6,311 nucleotides of DNA from assembly GCA_030604505.1 (NCBI GenBank), contig JAUVVT010000119.1, positions 1 to 6,311 of the forward strand. The letters are read 5' to 3'. The notes beneath the pieces are model-generated. The model worked only from the letters and a program-made list of their open reading frames with translations. It was not told where the DNA came from and ran no database searches. The position numbers were made by a program, and so were the translations under genes. The first letter of the stretch is position 1; each line of letters opens with the position of its first letter. Source of the DNA: a bacterium. Its GTDB lineage: Bacteria; SM23-31; JAUVVT01. This document shows positions 1 to 5,879 of the stretch, in pieces.

Positions 1-1944
1 AAATTCTTCAACTGCTTTTAAGAAATCAGGTTTACTGAAATAAGACCTTGCAATCAAAAATTGAGCATCGTCTCCATATTCTGAATCTGCGGCAAAAGAG
101 AGTAAAAAATTACATTCTTCCACCGCCGAATTATAATCATCAAGTCGGTAAAAACATTGAGCTGTTCTGTAACTGGAAAGAATCCTGTCCTCAAGAACCT
201 TTGATGTCTTGGAAACAATACGGTAATAATTTACTGCTAATTTAAAATCTTTCTTTGAGAAGTAACAGTCTCCCAGCTGAAAGTTAGCATCCAGAAGTAA
301 TTCCGTATTTTCCGAAAATCTATTCACTATAATCTTAAAATCAGCAATAGCTTCATTATTGTTTCCTGTCTTTAAATAAGAATATCCGCGCCCATAATAA
401 GCATTTGCAGTACGTTTATTCTTTGGGAAATTATTAATCAACGAAGTAAATGATTCAACGGCATTATTGTAGTCTCCACTTCTATAATAACCCTCTCCTG
501 CCCAATACCAGGAATCTGCCGAAAATTCTCTGTCCCCGTATTTTTTAGCGTATTCACTATATTTATCAGCTGCATTCTTATAACTGCCCATAATATAATA
601 ACAGTATCCTGACTGATAAATCGCTGAAGACACAAGTTCAATATCTGAACTTCCATTAATAATTTCATCATAGAGCGCCACGGCATCCTCAAGACTGTAT
701 GTATTGTCAATAGAATTTAATGAAATATAGCATTCGGCAGCCATTTTAACGGCTTTATATTCATACTCACTTTCGGAATAATCATTCCTTAGTTTTAAAA
801 AACTCACAAGTGCAGATTTATAATCTTTTTCTTCATAATAATCGATTAGTCCCGCTTCAAACAGCGCTTCATCTGAAACTTCACTTTTAGGAAACTTTTC
901 GACCAGTTCATTGAATATATTTTTTGCTTCCTGAAATTTTTCCGCTTCTTTAAGTGCCTTGCCTTCTCTGAATAAACTTCTTAATCCAAGACTACTGTCG
1001 TTCTCTCTTTTGTAAACTTCGGAAAAGGATTTAGCTGCATCATTATATTTCTTTTCATTATAGAAGGTCCATCCGAGATAATATATTGCCTGACTTACAT
1101 AGGGGTCTTCCGGAAATTTGTTTACAAATAGCACAAAGTTTTCTCTTGCTTTTGAATTTTCACCGGTATTATAATATGAATCTCCCAAAAGATATAATTT
1201 TTTTGAAAGATAATCCTTGTCCAGTGACTTGTCTTTTTGAAGAATCTCGATTATCTGCTTATAATCTTCCAAAAAATAAAGAGATTCACAAATATTCATA
1301 GTTATCTGAGGTGCAAGATAGTTGTCGGAATAGGTTTCAAGGAATTTTTTATAACGTGCAATAGCATCCCTGTGTTTATTTAACTTTTGATATGCATAAC
1401 CGGAAGAATAGAGAGCAAAATCAGCTGTTGAGTTTTGCGGATGATTGTCCAATATATCCTGATAATATTTTAGTGCATCTACAAATTTTTGCAGATTAAA
1501 ATAAGAATCGCCCATCCAATACTTAGCCTCGCCGATAAATTTACTTTCGGGATATTCTTCTATAAAACTGTTCAACGTCTCAATTGCTCTTTGATAATCC
1601 TTATTTCTGAAGTAGGATTCACCAATTCGGTAACTTGCATCATTAGCGTGTGCACTGAACGGAAATTTTACAGTAAATTCCTGATATTCTCTGATTGCAT
1701 TATTGTACTCTTTAAGAAAGAAATGGCACTCTGCGCGTTTAAACATTACATCTTCGATTTTTGTGCTTTTTGGATAGTCATTTAAAAATCTTTCAAATCT
1801 CATCAATGCAATTTGATAATTACCATCCCTAAAGAGACCGTCTGCAAATACATAATCCTTCTGTTCCTGTATCTTATCGGTTTGGGCAAAAATATTTGAA
1901 CATGATAAGTATAAAATCAGAAGTGAAATGAATATTCTTTTCAA
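1..1944 (-). CDS. Secreted tetratricopeptide-repeat (TPR) protein, 3' end beyond left edge
   Basis: An uninterrupted minus-strand frame of 648 codons runs from a TTG at 1944 to the left edge, so the C-terminus is missing. The first 20 residues form a signal peptide: MKR, a hydrophobic core (IFISLLILYL), then an IFA-Q signal-peptidase-I type site. A cysteine at residue 15 does not sit in a good lipobox. The rest is about 17 helical repeats of 35-39 residues. They have the TPR pattern of W/Y-x2-G-x2-Y, then A, then Y/F, and an ending such as FPKS, YPES or NHPQ. One clear repeat is centred on W143 (YWMGDSYFNL). Such repeats resemble the CpoB/YbgF and BamD type, which scaffold protein complexes in the periplasm or at the outer membrane. 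The partner is unknown. TTG is chosen because an AAAAGG site lies 11 nt upstream and the signal peptide begins exactly there; the next in-frame ATG, near residue 48, would remove the signal. It is divergent from mazG. A TPR protein is near certain; its specific role cannot be told. Confidence 0.9.
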   Translation of the reverse strand, partial: MKRIFISLLILYLSCSNIFAQTDKIQEQKDYVFADGLFRDGNYQIALMRFERFLNDYPKSTKIEDVMFKRAECHFFLKEYNNAIREYQEFTVKFPFSAHANDASYRIGESYFRNKDYQRAIETLNSFIEEYPESKFIGEAKYWMGDSYFNLQKFVDALKYYQDILDNHPQNSTADFALYSSGYAYQKLNKHRDAIARYKKFLETYSDNYLAPQITMNICESLYFLEDYKQIIEILQKDKSLDKDYLSKKLYLLGDSYYNTGENSKARENFVLFVNKFPEDPYVSQAIYYLGWTFYNEKKYNDAAKSFSEVYKRENDSSLGLRSLFREGKALKEAEKFQEAKNIFNELVEKFPKSEVSDEALFEAGLIDYYEEKDYKSALVSFLKLRNDYSESEYEYKAVKMAAECYISLNSIDNTYSLEDAVALYDEIINGSSDIELVSSAIYQSGYCYYIMGSYKNAADKYSEYAKKYGDREFSADSWYWAGEGYYRSGDYNNAVESFTSLINNFPKNKRTANAYYGRGYSYLKTGNNNEAIADFKIIVNRFSENTELLLDANFQLGDCYFSKKDFKLAVNYYRIVSKTSKVLEDRILSSYRTAQCFYRLDDYNSAVEECNFLLSFAADSEYGDDAQFLIARSYFSKPDFLKAVEEF

Positions 1945-1955
1945 TTGAGATAAAA

Positions 1956-1961
1956 CCTTTT
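1956..1961 (-). promoter_or_regulatory. Ribosome binding site supporting the TTG start of the TPR gene
   Basis: Read on the minus strand this is AAAAGG, ending 11 nt before the TTG at 1944. The frame is open only back to a TAA at 1972-1974 and contains no ATG or GTG there. This site plus the signal peptide therefore decide the TTG start. The spacing is slightly long, so translation may be modest. Confidence 0.55.
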
Positions 1962-2228
1962 GATAATTGATTTAAAATAATTAATTTGCAATTAAAATAT
2001 AGAAAGGTGTTTTTTATTTTGCACTCACCACACGGATTATTCTATCCTGAAAAAGTAAACAATAAGAAAAATCAGAATAAAATATTTTAACTTACTTCAT
2101 TAAATATAATATATTTAAATAGTCTTGTCAAGTAATACTTTAATAAATATTTAGCTGATAAGTTTAACTTGATTTTATTGTTTTTTTTCTGCAAATTTAA
2201 ACATAATATTATTCTTTTTTTTAGACAT

Positions 2229-2234
2229 TATAAT
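2229..2234 (+). promoter_or_regulatory. Possible -10 element for mazG
   Basis: A perfect TATAAT lies about 60 nt upstream of the first mazG ATG. No acceptable -35 hexamer is found 16-18 bases upstream. In DNA this AT-rich such a match can arise by chance, so this is only the best candidate in the spacer. Confidence 0.25.
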
Positions 2235-2294
2235 TCGAAAAAAGTTTCTTTCTTTGAATTATTTTATTAAAAAATATCAATTTTTCAATTTTCA

Positions 2295-3074
2295 ATGAAT
2301 TCATACATGGATTTAAAAATGGAAGAATTTGATAAACTTGTAGAGATAATGGAGAGGGTCAGAAAAGATTGTCCATGGGACGAAAAGCAGGACCATAGGT
2401 CTCTTATGCAGTATCTTCTTGAGGAAACCTATGAAGTAATAGAATCAATTGAGCAAAAAGATGATGACCACTTAAAAGAAGAACTTGGAGACCTGATTAT
2501 TCAAATCCTGTTTCACAGCATAATAGCAGAAGAACGGGAGAGATTCAACCTAAAAGATGTTCTCACATCAATAAGCGAAAAATTAATCAGGCGGCATCCT
2601 CATGTATTCAGGTCTTTGGAAATTTCTGGCGAGAGAGATGTTTTAGAAAATTGGGAAAAGATTAAGTTGAACGAAGGGAAAAAATCAGCCCTCGAGGGAG
2701 TTCCCAAAACTCTTCCCGCTTTACTAAAGGCATCAAGGATTCAGTCAAAGGCTTCCAGGGTTGGTTTTGACTGGAAAGAATACAAAGATGTGTTTAAAAA
2801 GGTTGAAGAAGAAATTCTGGAATTAAAAGATGCTGCTGAAAAAAATAACAACAGGGAAAAAATTGAGGAAGAGCTGGGAGACCTTTTATTTTCAGTAGTC
2901 AATCTGTCAAGATTCCTCAAAATCAATCCGGAAGATGCGCTCCGAAAAACAATAAACACATTTATCAAAAGGTTTTTAATAATCGAAAAAGAAATTAACA
3001 GTCAGGGCAAAGAACTTACAGACGTTTCACTTGAAGAAATGGACAAAATCTGGGAAAAAGCGAAAGATATGTGA
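2295..3074 (+). CDS. mazG: MazG nucleoside triphosphate pyrophosphohydrolase
   Basis: A complete 259-residue protein, close to the roughly 260 residues of E. coli MazG. The family hydrolyses nucleoside triphosphates, including non-canonical ones, to the monophosphate and pyrophosphate in the cytoplasm; in E. coli it also affects (p)ppGpp levels and survival under starvation. Two tandem all-alpha MazG domains are visible. The N-terminal one (about 10-125) has RKDCPWDEKQ at 23-32, the metal-binding EExxE at E43, E44, E47, and ExxD at E63/D66. The C-terminal one (about 145-250) follows ALEGVPKTLPALLKA and has EExxE at E172, E173, E176 and ExxD at E193/D196. Both sites look intact. In-frame ATGs occur at 2295, 2307 and 2319 and none has a Shine-Dalgarno sequence. 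The start is therefore uncertain by up to eight residues, and the family's usual N-terminus would fit 2319 well. It is probably monocistronic, with no clear terminator before the tRNA promoter. Confidence 0.95.
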   Translation: MNSYMDLKMEEFDKLVEIMERVRKDCPWDEKQDHRSLMQYLLEETYEVIESIEQKDDDHLKEELGDLIIQILFHSIIAEERERFNLKDVLTSISEKLIRRHPHVFRSLEISGERDVLENWEKIKLNEGKKSALEGVPKTLPALLKASRIQSKASRVGFDWKEYKDVFKKVEEEILELKDAAEKNNNREKIEEELGDLLFSVVNLSRFLKINPEDALRKTINTFIKRFLIIEKEINSQGKELTDVSLEEMDKIWEKAKDM

Positions 3075-3174
3075 TAAATGATTTGTAGTATTACGAATAA
3101 TTAATTATGAAGAAAGTAGGTAAGTAAGCTCAAGAATAAAAAGTTTTTCTATATATCAAATCCCCAGAAAATTA

Positions 3175-3202
3175 TTGACAAATTTGAGATTATTATTATA
3201 TT
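3175..3202 (+). promoter_or_regulatory. Sigma-70-type promoter of the tRNA-Gly gene
   Basis: A perfect -35 TTGACA (3175-3180), a 16-base spacer and a -10 TATATT (3197-3202, five of six matches) lie just upstream of the tRNA. The -10 ends 11 bases before the mature 5' end, so transcription should begin only a few bases ahead of the tRNA. This is the best promoter in the window. Confidence 0.7.
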
Positions 3203-3213
3203 GAAATTATCAA

Positions 3214-3286
3214 GCGGGCGTAACTCAGTTGGTAGAGTACAAGCTTCCCAAGCTTGAAGTCGCGGGTTCGATCCCCGTCGCCCGCT
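3214..3286 (+). tRNA. tRNA-Gly, anticodon CCC
   Basis: The full cloverleaf can be folded by eye. The acceptor stem is GCGGGCG/CGCCCGC. The D stem is ACTC/GAGT with an AGTTGGTA loop. The anticodon stem is CAAGC/GCTTG with loop TTCCCAA, which puts the anticodon CCC at 3247-3249. The variable loop has five bases (AAGTC). The T arm is GCGGG-TTCGATC-CCCGT. The discriminator is T3286, as usual for bacterial tRNA-Gly. It reads GGG codons. The bases after the discriminator are CCG, so the CCA tail is not fully encoded and must be added by tRNA nucleotidyltransferase. It has its own promoter and converges with the transporter gene. Confidence 0.97.
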
Positions 3287-3299
3287 CCGATTTTAAAAT

Positions 3300-3905
3300 C
3301 TAATTTACAGGACCTATCGGAGCTATGGTCCTCCCATATAATTCATTTAATACTTGAGCCAGAGCAGTATATATCGCTGAAAGTCCGCAGATGATTCCTT
3401 CATAACCTGCAATATGCTTTATCACTGCACTGCCTGTAATGTCTCCAAGAGCAAATAGAAAAAACAACAGAGCTAATGAAAAGAATACAAACTGAAGTGC
3501 TCTGTTGAGTTTTAATGTACCGATAAACATTACTGCTGTAAATAATCCCCACATAAAAAGGTAAGCCGCCATAGCCGTGTTTCCGGGAGCATCTCCCAAT
3601 CCAATCTTTGGCGCAACTAATAAGCCAACCAAGGAAAGCCAAAAAAGACCGTAGGAAGTAAAAGCAGTCGTTCCGAATGTGTTGTTTTTCTTCCATTCCA
3701 TTATCCCCGCAATAACTTGCGCTAAACCGCCATAAAATACTCCCATAGATAAAATCATCGTTCCTAAGGCAAAACAACCTGAATTATGCAAACTCAATAG
3801 TACTGTCGTCATACCAAAACCCATCAAACCAAGAGGTGCCGGGTTAGCAGTAGTATCTTTTATCTTTGTTGTTACTTCACCGGTTTCTTGATTTATTGTT
3901 TCCAT
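3300..3905 (-). CDS. Acetate transporter, GPR1/FUN34/YaaH (SatP) family
   Basis: A small inner-membrane protein of 201 residues with six predicted membrane helices (about 24-42, 47-68, 80-99, 111-131, 136-154 and 165-187). The signature NPAPLGL lies at 21-27, directly before helix 1 (GFGMTTVLLSLHNSG). Other family-typical stretches are GLAQVIAGIMEW (60-71), NTFG (75-78), YGLFW (85-89) and AGYEGI near the last helix. E. coli SatP (188 residues) takes up acetate and succinate with protons, and archaeal and yeast relatives carry acetate; acetate or a similar short monocarboxylate is the likely substrate here. The start is placed at ATG 3905. An upstream GTG at 3914 would add three residues, but it overlaps the AGGAG ribosome-binding site, which lies 8 nt before ATG 3905. 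The stop TAG (3302-3300) is 13 bp from the convergent tRNA-Gly, with no terminator between them. The gene stands alone, with no acetate-activating enzyme in view. Confidence 0.93.
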   Translation of the reverse strand: METINQETGEVTTKIKDTTANPAPLGLMGFGMTTVLLSLHNSGCFALGTMILSMGVFYGGLAQVIAGIMEWKKNNTFGTTAFTSYGLFWLSLVGLLVAPKIGLGDAPGNTAMAAYLFMWGLFTAVMFIGTLKLNRALQFVFFSLALLFFLFALGDITGSAVIKHIAGYEGIICGLSAIYTALAQVLNELYGRTIAPIGPVN

Positions 3906-3913
3906 AATTATCA

Positions 3914-3918
3914 CTCCT
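3914..3918 (-). promoter_or_regulatory. Shine-Dalgarno site that fixes the transporter start
   Basis: AGGAG on the minus strand, 8 nt ahead of ATG 3905. It overlaps the alternative GTG at 3914-3912, which therefore cannot be served by it. Confidence 0.8.
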
Positions 3919-4015
3919 ATATTTGATTTTGAGTAATAAAGTTAATTATTCCTAATCTTAAAATAAAAATGCAAAAATGGTAAATAAATCACTTATAACT
4001 TTCTAATCTATGTTA

Positions 4016-4046
4016 TATATAAGTAATACTTATAACTAAATATCAA
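4016..4046 (-). promoter_or_regulatory. Possible transporter promoter with an operator-like palindrome
   Basis: On the minus strand a TTGATA (4046-4041) is followed after 19 bases by TATATA (4021-4016). Between and overlapping them is TATAAGT-AAT-ACTTATA (4018-4034), with perfect 7-bp arms. Half of it is repeated in ACTTATAACT at 3991-4000. The position suits a repressor or activator site acting on the transporter gene, whose ATG lies about 110 nt downstream. AT-rich sequence produces such palindromes by chance, so this is tentative. Confidence 0.3.
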
Positions 4047-4069
4047 TGTAAAGATAGGATTTTCCTTTT

Positions 4070-4078
4070 TGTTATAAT
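4070..4078 (+). promoter_or_regulatory. Possible extended -10 promoter on the plus strand
   Basis: TGTTATAAT is a perfect extended -10 element (TGn plus TATAAT). There is no good -35, which extended -10 promoters do not strictly need. Transcription would start near 4085 and run through the small frame at 4153-4215 to the hairpin at 4224-4256. It may also be chance in this AT-rich stretch. Confidence 0.25.
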
Positions 4079-4152
4079 ATATATAAAATATAGCAAATAT
4101 ATAAATAAAATCAAGTGCTAATTAATAAAATTTTTACAAAAAACACAACATT

Positions 4153-4215
4153 ATGAAAATCTTTAAGAGAGTGATGTTTGGAGAGTACAGAGGTATTAAT
4201 GTTCATAACAGCTGA
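4153..4215 (+). other. Possible 20-residue small open reading frame
   Basis: ATG at 4153 to TGA at 4213-4215 encodes MKIFKRVMFGEYRGINVHNS. It has no Shine-Dalgarno sequence and matches no family I know. It is noted because it sits between a possible extended -10 promoter and a terminator-type hairpin, in DNA less AT-rich than its flanks. It could equally be part of a small non-coding RNA, or nothing. Confidence 0.15.
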
Positions 4216-4223
4216 AATTATAA

Positions 4224-4256
4224 AAAATCCCCTATAGTTGTACAAAAGGGGATTTT
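4224..4256 (-). terminator. Intrinsic terminator downstream of the aminotransferase, possibly bidirectional
   Basis: A perfect 10-bp inverted repeat, AAAATCCCCT (4224-4233) and AGGGGATTTT (4247-4256), encloses a 13-base loop. On the minus strand the stem is followed by a T-rich tail giving six consecutive T, typical of rho-independent termination. It lies 127 bases past the aminotransferase stop. On the plus strand the tail is poorer (four T and then AATA), but the A/T arms could allow weak termination there too. Confidence 0.7.
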
Positions 4257-4348
4257 AATATTATAATATTTTTGATAAATTCGAGAATTTCTTTTAATGT
4301 TTTTCCTTTATGTAATAGAACCTGCTGGGAAATATATAAAAATAAAAC
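4232..4348 (-). pseudogene. Possible 3' remnant of a second DegT-family aminotransferase
   Basis: A minus-strand frame of 38 codons, opened by a TGA at 4351-4349 and lacking any good start, includes ISQQVLLHKGKTLKEILEFI. The neighbouring intact aminotransferase ends IPHQVLLSPQSDMDDIVSAI. The two align without gaps over this stretch, sharing I, QVLL and two later isoleucines, with conservative M/L and D/E replacements. In this family the HQxLL segment and the following helix form the usual C-terminus. The frame could therefore be what is left of a tandem paralog after deletion or recombination. Its last codons overlap the terminator stem and may not have been coding. The match is short and was made by eye, so chance is not excluded. 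Confidence 0.35.
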
Positions 4349-4383
4349 TCAATTTATCTCATACCGTTGATTTCATATCATTA

Positions 4384-5634
4384 TTACAATAATTCACTTA
4401 CATTTTCCTGGATTTTTAGTATAGCAGAAACGATATCGTCCATATCGCTTTGTGGCGATAGCAGAACCTGATGAGGAATAATAACAGTTTCATTGCATAT
4501 CTTTTCTGATACTGGGCAGGGCATATCTTTTATTGCTATTTTTCCACCGCGGTATGGGAATGTGTACGGAACTTCTTCGGAACCTTCTTTTTTCTGGAAC
4601 ATTGGATTTTTAGTAAGGGGCCAGGGGTATCCGATATGGCAGGGGATACCTTCGGCATTCAGAACTTCAACAAATTTATCCCTTGAAATACCTGAAAATT
4701 TATCCTTATCGTACTGGAGAAGATAGAGATAATACCCGTTTACATCTGTATCTCCGTCCCCCGGAACCGGATTTATTCCATCGACATCTTTGAACTTTTC
4801 CGCAAGGTAGTTGGTATTTTCATTTTTCTTTTTCGTTTGTTCATCCAGTCTTTCAAGCTGTGCAATCAGCACAGCGGATAGTATTTCAGCAAGTCTGTAA
4901 TTTACAGGAAAGATATAATGCTTATACCATGATTCTCCTTCGAGGCGTCCGCAGCTTCGCAGCTGAATGCATTTTTCAGCTAAATCGGGGTCATTTGTAG
5001 TAATTATCCCCCCTTCACCCGCGGTCATATTTTTGCTCTCCTGAAAACTGAATGTTCCCATGTCACCAATAGCGCCTACTTTTGTTCCTTTATATACAGC
5101 TCCGTGTGCATGGGCACTGTCTTCTATTACAACTAGATTATATTTTTTGGCAATTTCCATTATTCTATCCATATCACAGGCGAATCCACCATAGTGAACG
5201 ATAATAATAGCCCTTGTTTTATCAGTTATCGCTTTTTCAATTTCATCAGGATCAATACACTGTGTATCATAAATAGTATCAACAATAATAGGAATTCCAT
5301 TTACCTGAAGCACCGCGCTCAATGTTGCTATAAATGTGAGTGCGGGAATAATAACTTCATCACCATCACCAATACCGGCAGCTCTCAGCGCAATTTCAAT
5401 TGCAACAGTTCCATTCGCACAGGCGACGCCATATTTTGCATCATGGTAGGCTGCAAATTTTTTCTCGAACTCTTCTGTCTTTGTTCCGGGGTCAGCTCCT
5501 CTCATACCGGAAAACCAAACTCCGCTTCTTATTACTTCCTCAGTATATTTAATCTCGCGCTCATCATAGTGAGGCCATTTGAAAAATTCGGTTTTGCGAA
5601 GTTTGTCTCCTCCATTGATTGCCAAGTTACTCAT
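4384..5634 (-). CDS. DegT/DnrJ/EryC1/StrS-family PLP-dependent aminotransferase
   Basis: A complete 416-residue cytoplasmic enzyme of fold type I. The family transfers an amino group, usually from glutamate or glutamine, to a keto-sugar or keto-cyclitol for cell-surface glycans or secondary metabolites. Visible landmarks are AINGGDKLR (5-13), WFSG (40-43), the PLP-phosphate loop ANGT (73-76), PALTFIAT (97-104), VHYGG (146-150), EDSAHAHGA (171-179) with D172 facing the PLP nitrogen, and SFQESKNMTAGEGG (196-209). K201 is the predicted Schiff-base lysine, so the active site looks complete. The SFQ-x2-K form and the NGG N-terminus resemble the AHBA-synthase and scyllo-inosose aminotransferase branch more than ArnB types, but the substrate cannot be fixed. 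The ATG at 5634 follows AAGGAG by 8 nt. A terminator (5691-5755) separates it from the upstream PorV-like gene. No sugar-nucleotide genes are adjacent, so it may be an isolated member of a dispersed pathway. Confidence 0.93.
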   Translation of the reverse strand: MSNLAINGGDKLRKTEFFKWPHYDEREIKYTEEVIRSGVWFSGMRGADPGTKTEEFEKKFAAYHDAKYGVACANGTVAIEIALRAAGIGDGDEVIIPALTFIATLSAVLQVNGIPIIVDTIYDTQCIDPDEIEKAITDKTRAIIIVHYGGFACDMDRIMEIAKKYNLVVIEDSAHAHGAVYKGTKVGAIGDMGTFSFQESKNMTAGEGGIITTNDPDLAEKCIQLRSCGRLEGESWYKHYIFPVNYRLAEILSAVLIAQLERLDEQTKKKNENTNYLAEKFKDVDGINPVPGDGDTDVNGYYLYLLQYDKDKFSGISRDKFVEVLNAEGIPCHIGYPWPLTKNPMFQKKEGSEEVPYTFPYRGGKIAIKDMPCPVSEKICNETVIIPHQVLLSPQSDMDDIVSAILKIQENVSELL

Positions 5635-5642
5635 TATTGTTT

Positions 5643-5648
5643 CTCCTT
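5643..5648 (-). promoter_or_regulatory. Strong Shine-Dalgarno site of the aminotransferase gene
   Basis: AAGGAG on the minus strand with an 8-nt spacer to ATG 5634. It is the best ribosome-binding site in the window and fixes the start. Confidence 0.85.
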
Positions 5649-5690
5649 CTTCGCTCTTGTTAAGATTTTCAAATAATATTATGATTCTTT

Positions 5691-5755
5691 AAAAAAAGAG
5701 CACAGAACGGATAAAATATTTCTGTACAGAAATAAGAAATATCCATTCTATGCTC
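5691..5755 (-). terminator. Strong intrinsic terminator with a double-tier hairpin
   Basis: Two 16-base arms, 5740-5755 and 5698-5713, pair along their full length on the minus strand. Two G-U wobbles replace what would be C-A mismatches in plus-strand RNA, so the functional transcript is the minus one. The 26-base apical region contains an 18-bp perfect palindrome (5717-5734, core CTGTACAG) that can form a second hairpin. Seven T follow at once (complement of 5691-5697). It lies about 125 bases after the PorV-like stop and about 43 bases before the aminotransferase ribosome-binding site. It most simply ends the PorV-like transcript; action as an attenuator of the aminotransferase gene is possible. 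Confidence 0.85.
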
Positions 5756-5790
5756 ACCTTAAAACAAACCACCCCAATTTACTACCGCTG

Positions 5791-5796
5791 ATTATA
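5791..5796 (-). promoter_or_regulatory. Possible -10 element upstream of the terminator
   Basis: TATAAT on the minus strand, without a matching -35 at 16-18 bases. If used, the transcript would start near 5784 and carry the 5691-5755 hairpin in its leader, which would make that hairpin an attenuator for the aminotransferase. Evidence is weak. Confidence 0.2.
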
Positions 5797-5879
5797 CTGA
5801 TGACCTCTGGTTGAGAGAGGATAAGAAAAAAGTTTAAATTATCAGCAAAATCAGCTCAATCATCTGTCGCAATCAGTGG

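Larger units (their letters stand above)
1945..2294. other. AT-rich divergent intergenic region between the TPR gene and mazG
   Basis: These 350 bases separate two divergent genes and should hold both promoters. The sequence is very AT-rich, with two runs of eight T (2181-2188 and 2215-2222). I see no coding frame, RNA gene or terminator-like hairpin. Only weak promoter elements are visible: on the plus strand a TATAAT at 2229-2234 and a TTGTCA at 2125-2130 with a poor -10; on the minus strand a TAGAAT (2044-2039) without a convincing -35. Confidence 0.6.
3919..4223. other. AT-rich leader/spacer upstream of the transporter gene
   Basis: This stretch holds no recognisable gene. The part nearest the transporter (3919-4140) is almost entirely A and T. 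It contains ACTTATAACT twice (3991-4000 and 4028-4037) and a 17-bp palindrome at 4018-4034. The part from about 4141 to 4222 is visibly less AT-rich and contains a 20-codon plus-strand frame and a 31-codon minus-strand frame (4206-4111). Neither is recognised. Confidence 0.5.

Noticed and set aside
1489..1785. 98-codon plus-strand open frame, and smaller ones at 48-245, 438-710 and 1086-1301
   Set aside because: All lie inside the TPR gene in other frames, encode compositions with no recognisable family, and have no supporting start context. They are shadows of the 648-codon minus-strand frame.
3214..3300. tRNA-Gly as an attachment site for an integrated element
   Set aside because: No integrase gene, no direct repeat of the tRNA 3' end and no foreign-looking cargo are visible beside it in this window.
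3400..3777. 125-codon minus-strand frame inside the transporter gene
   Set aside because: It is a shifted frame of the transporter. The NPAPLGL-containing frame is the real one.
3912..3914. GTG as the transporter start, giving 204 residues
   Set aside because: It overlaps the AGGAG ribosome-binding site, which is correctly spaced for the ATG at 3905 instead.
4111..4206. 31-codon minus-strand frame beginning MNINTSVLSKHH
   Set aside because: It lies beyond the terminator, has no ribosome-binding site and matches nothing known. It is too short to support on sequence alone.
5194..5676. 160-codon plus-strand frame opposite the aminotransferase
   Set aside because: Its Asn/Ser/Cys-rich product is the antisense of the conserved N-terminal half of the aminotransferase, whose active-site motifs and ribosome-binding site are clear.
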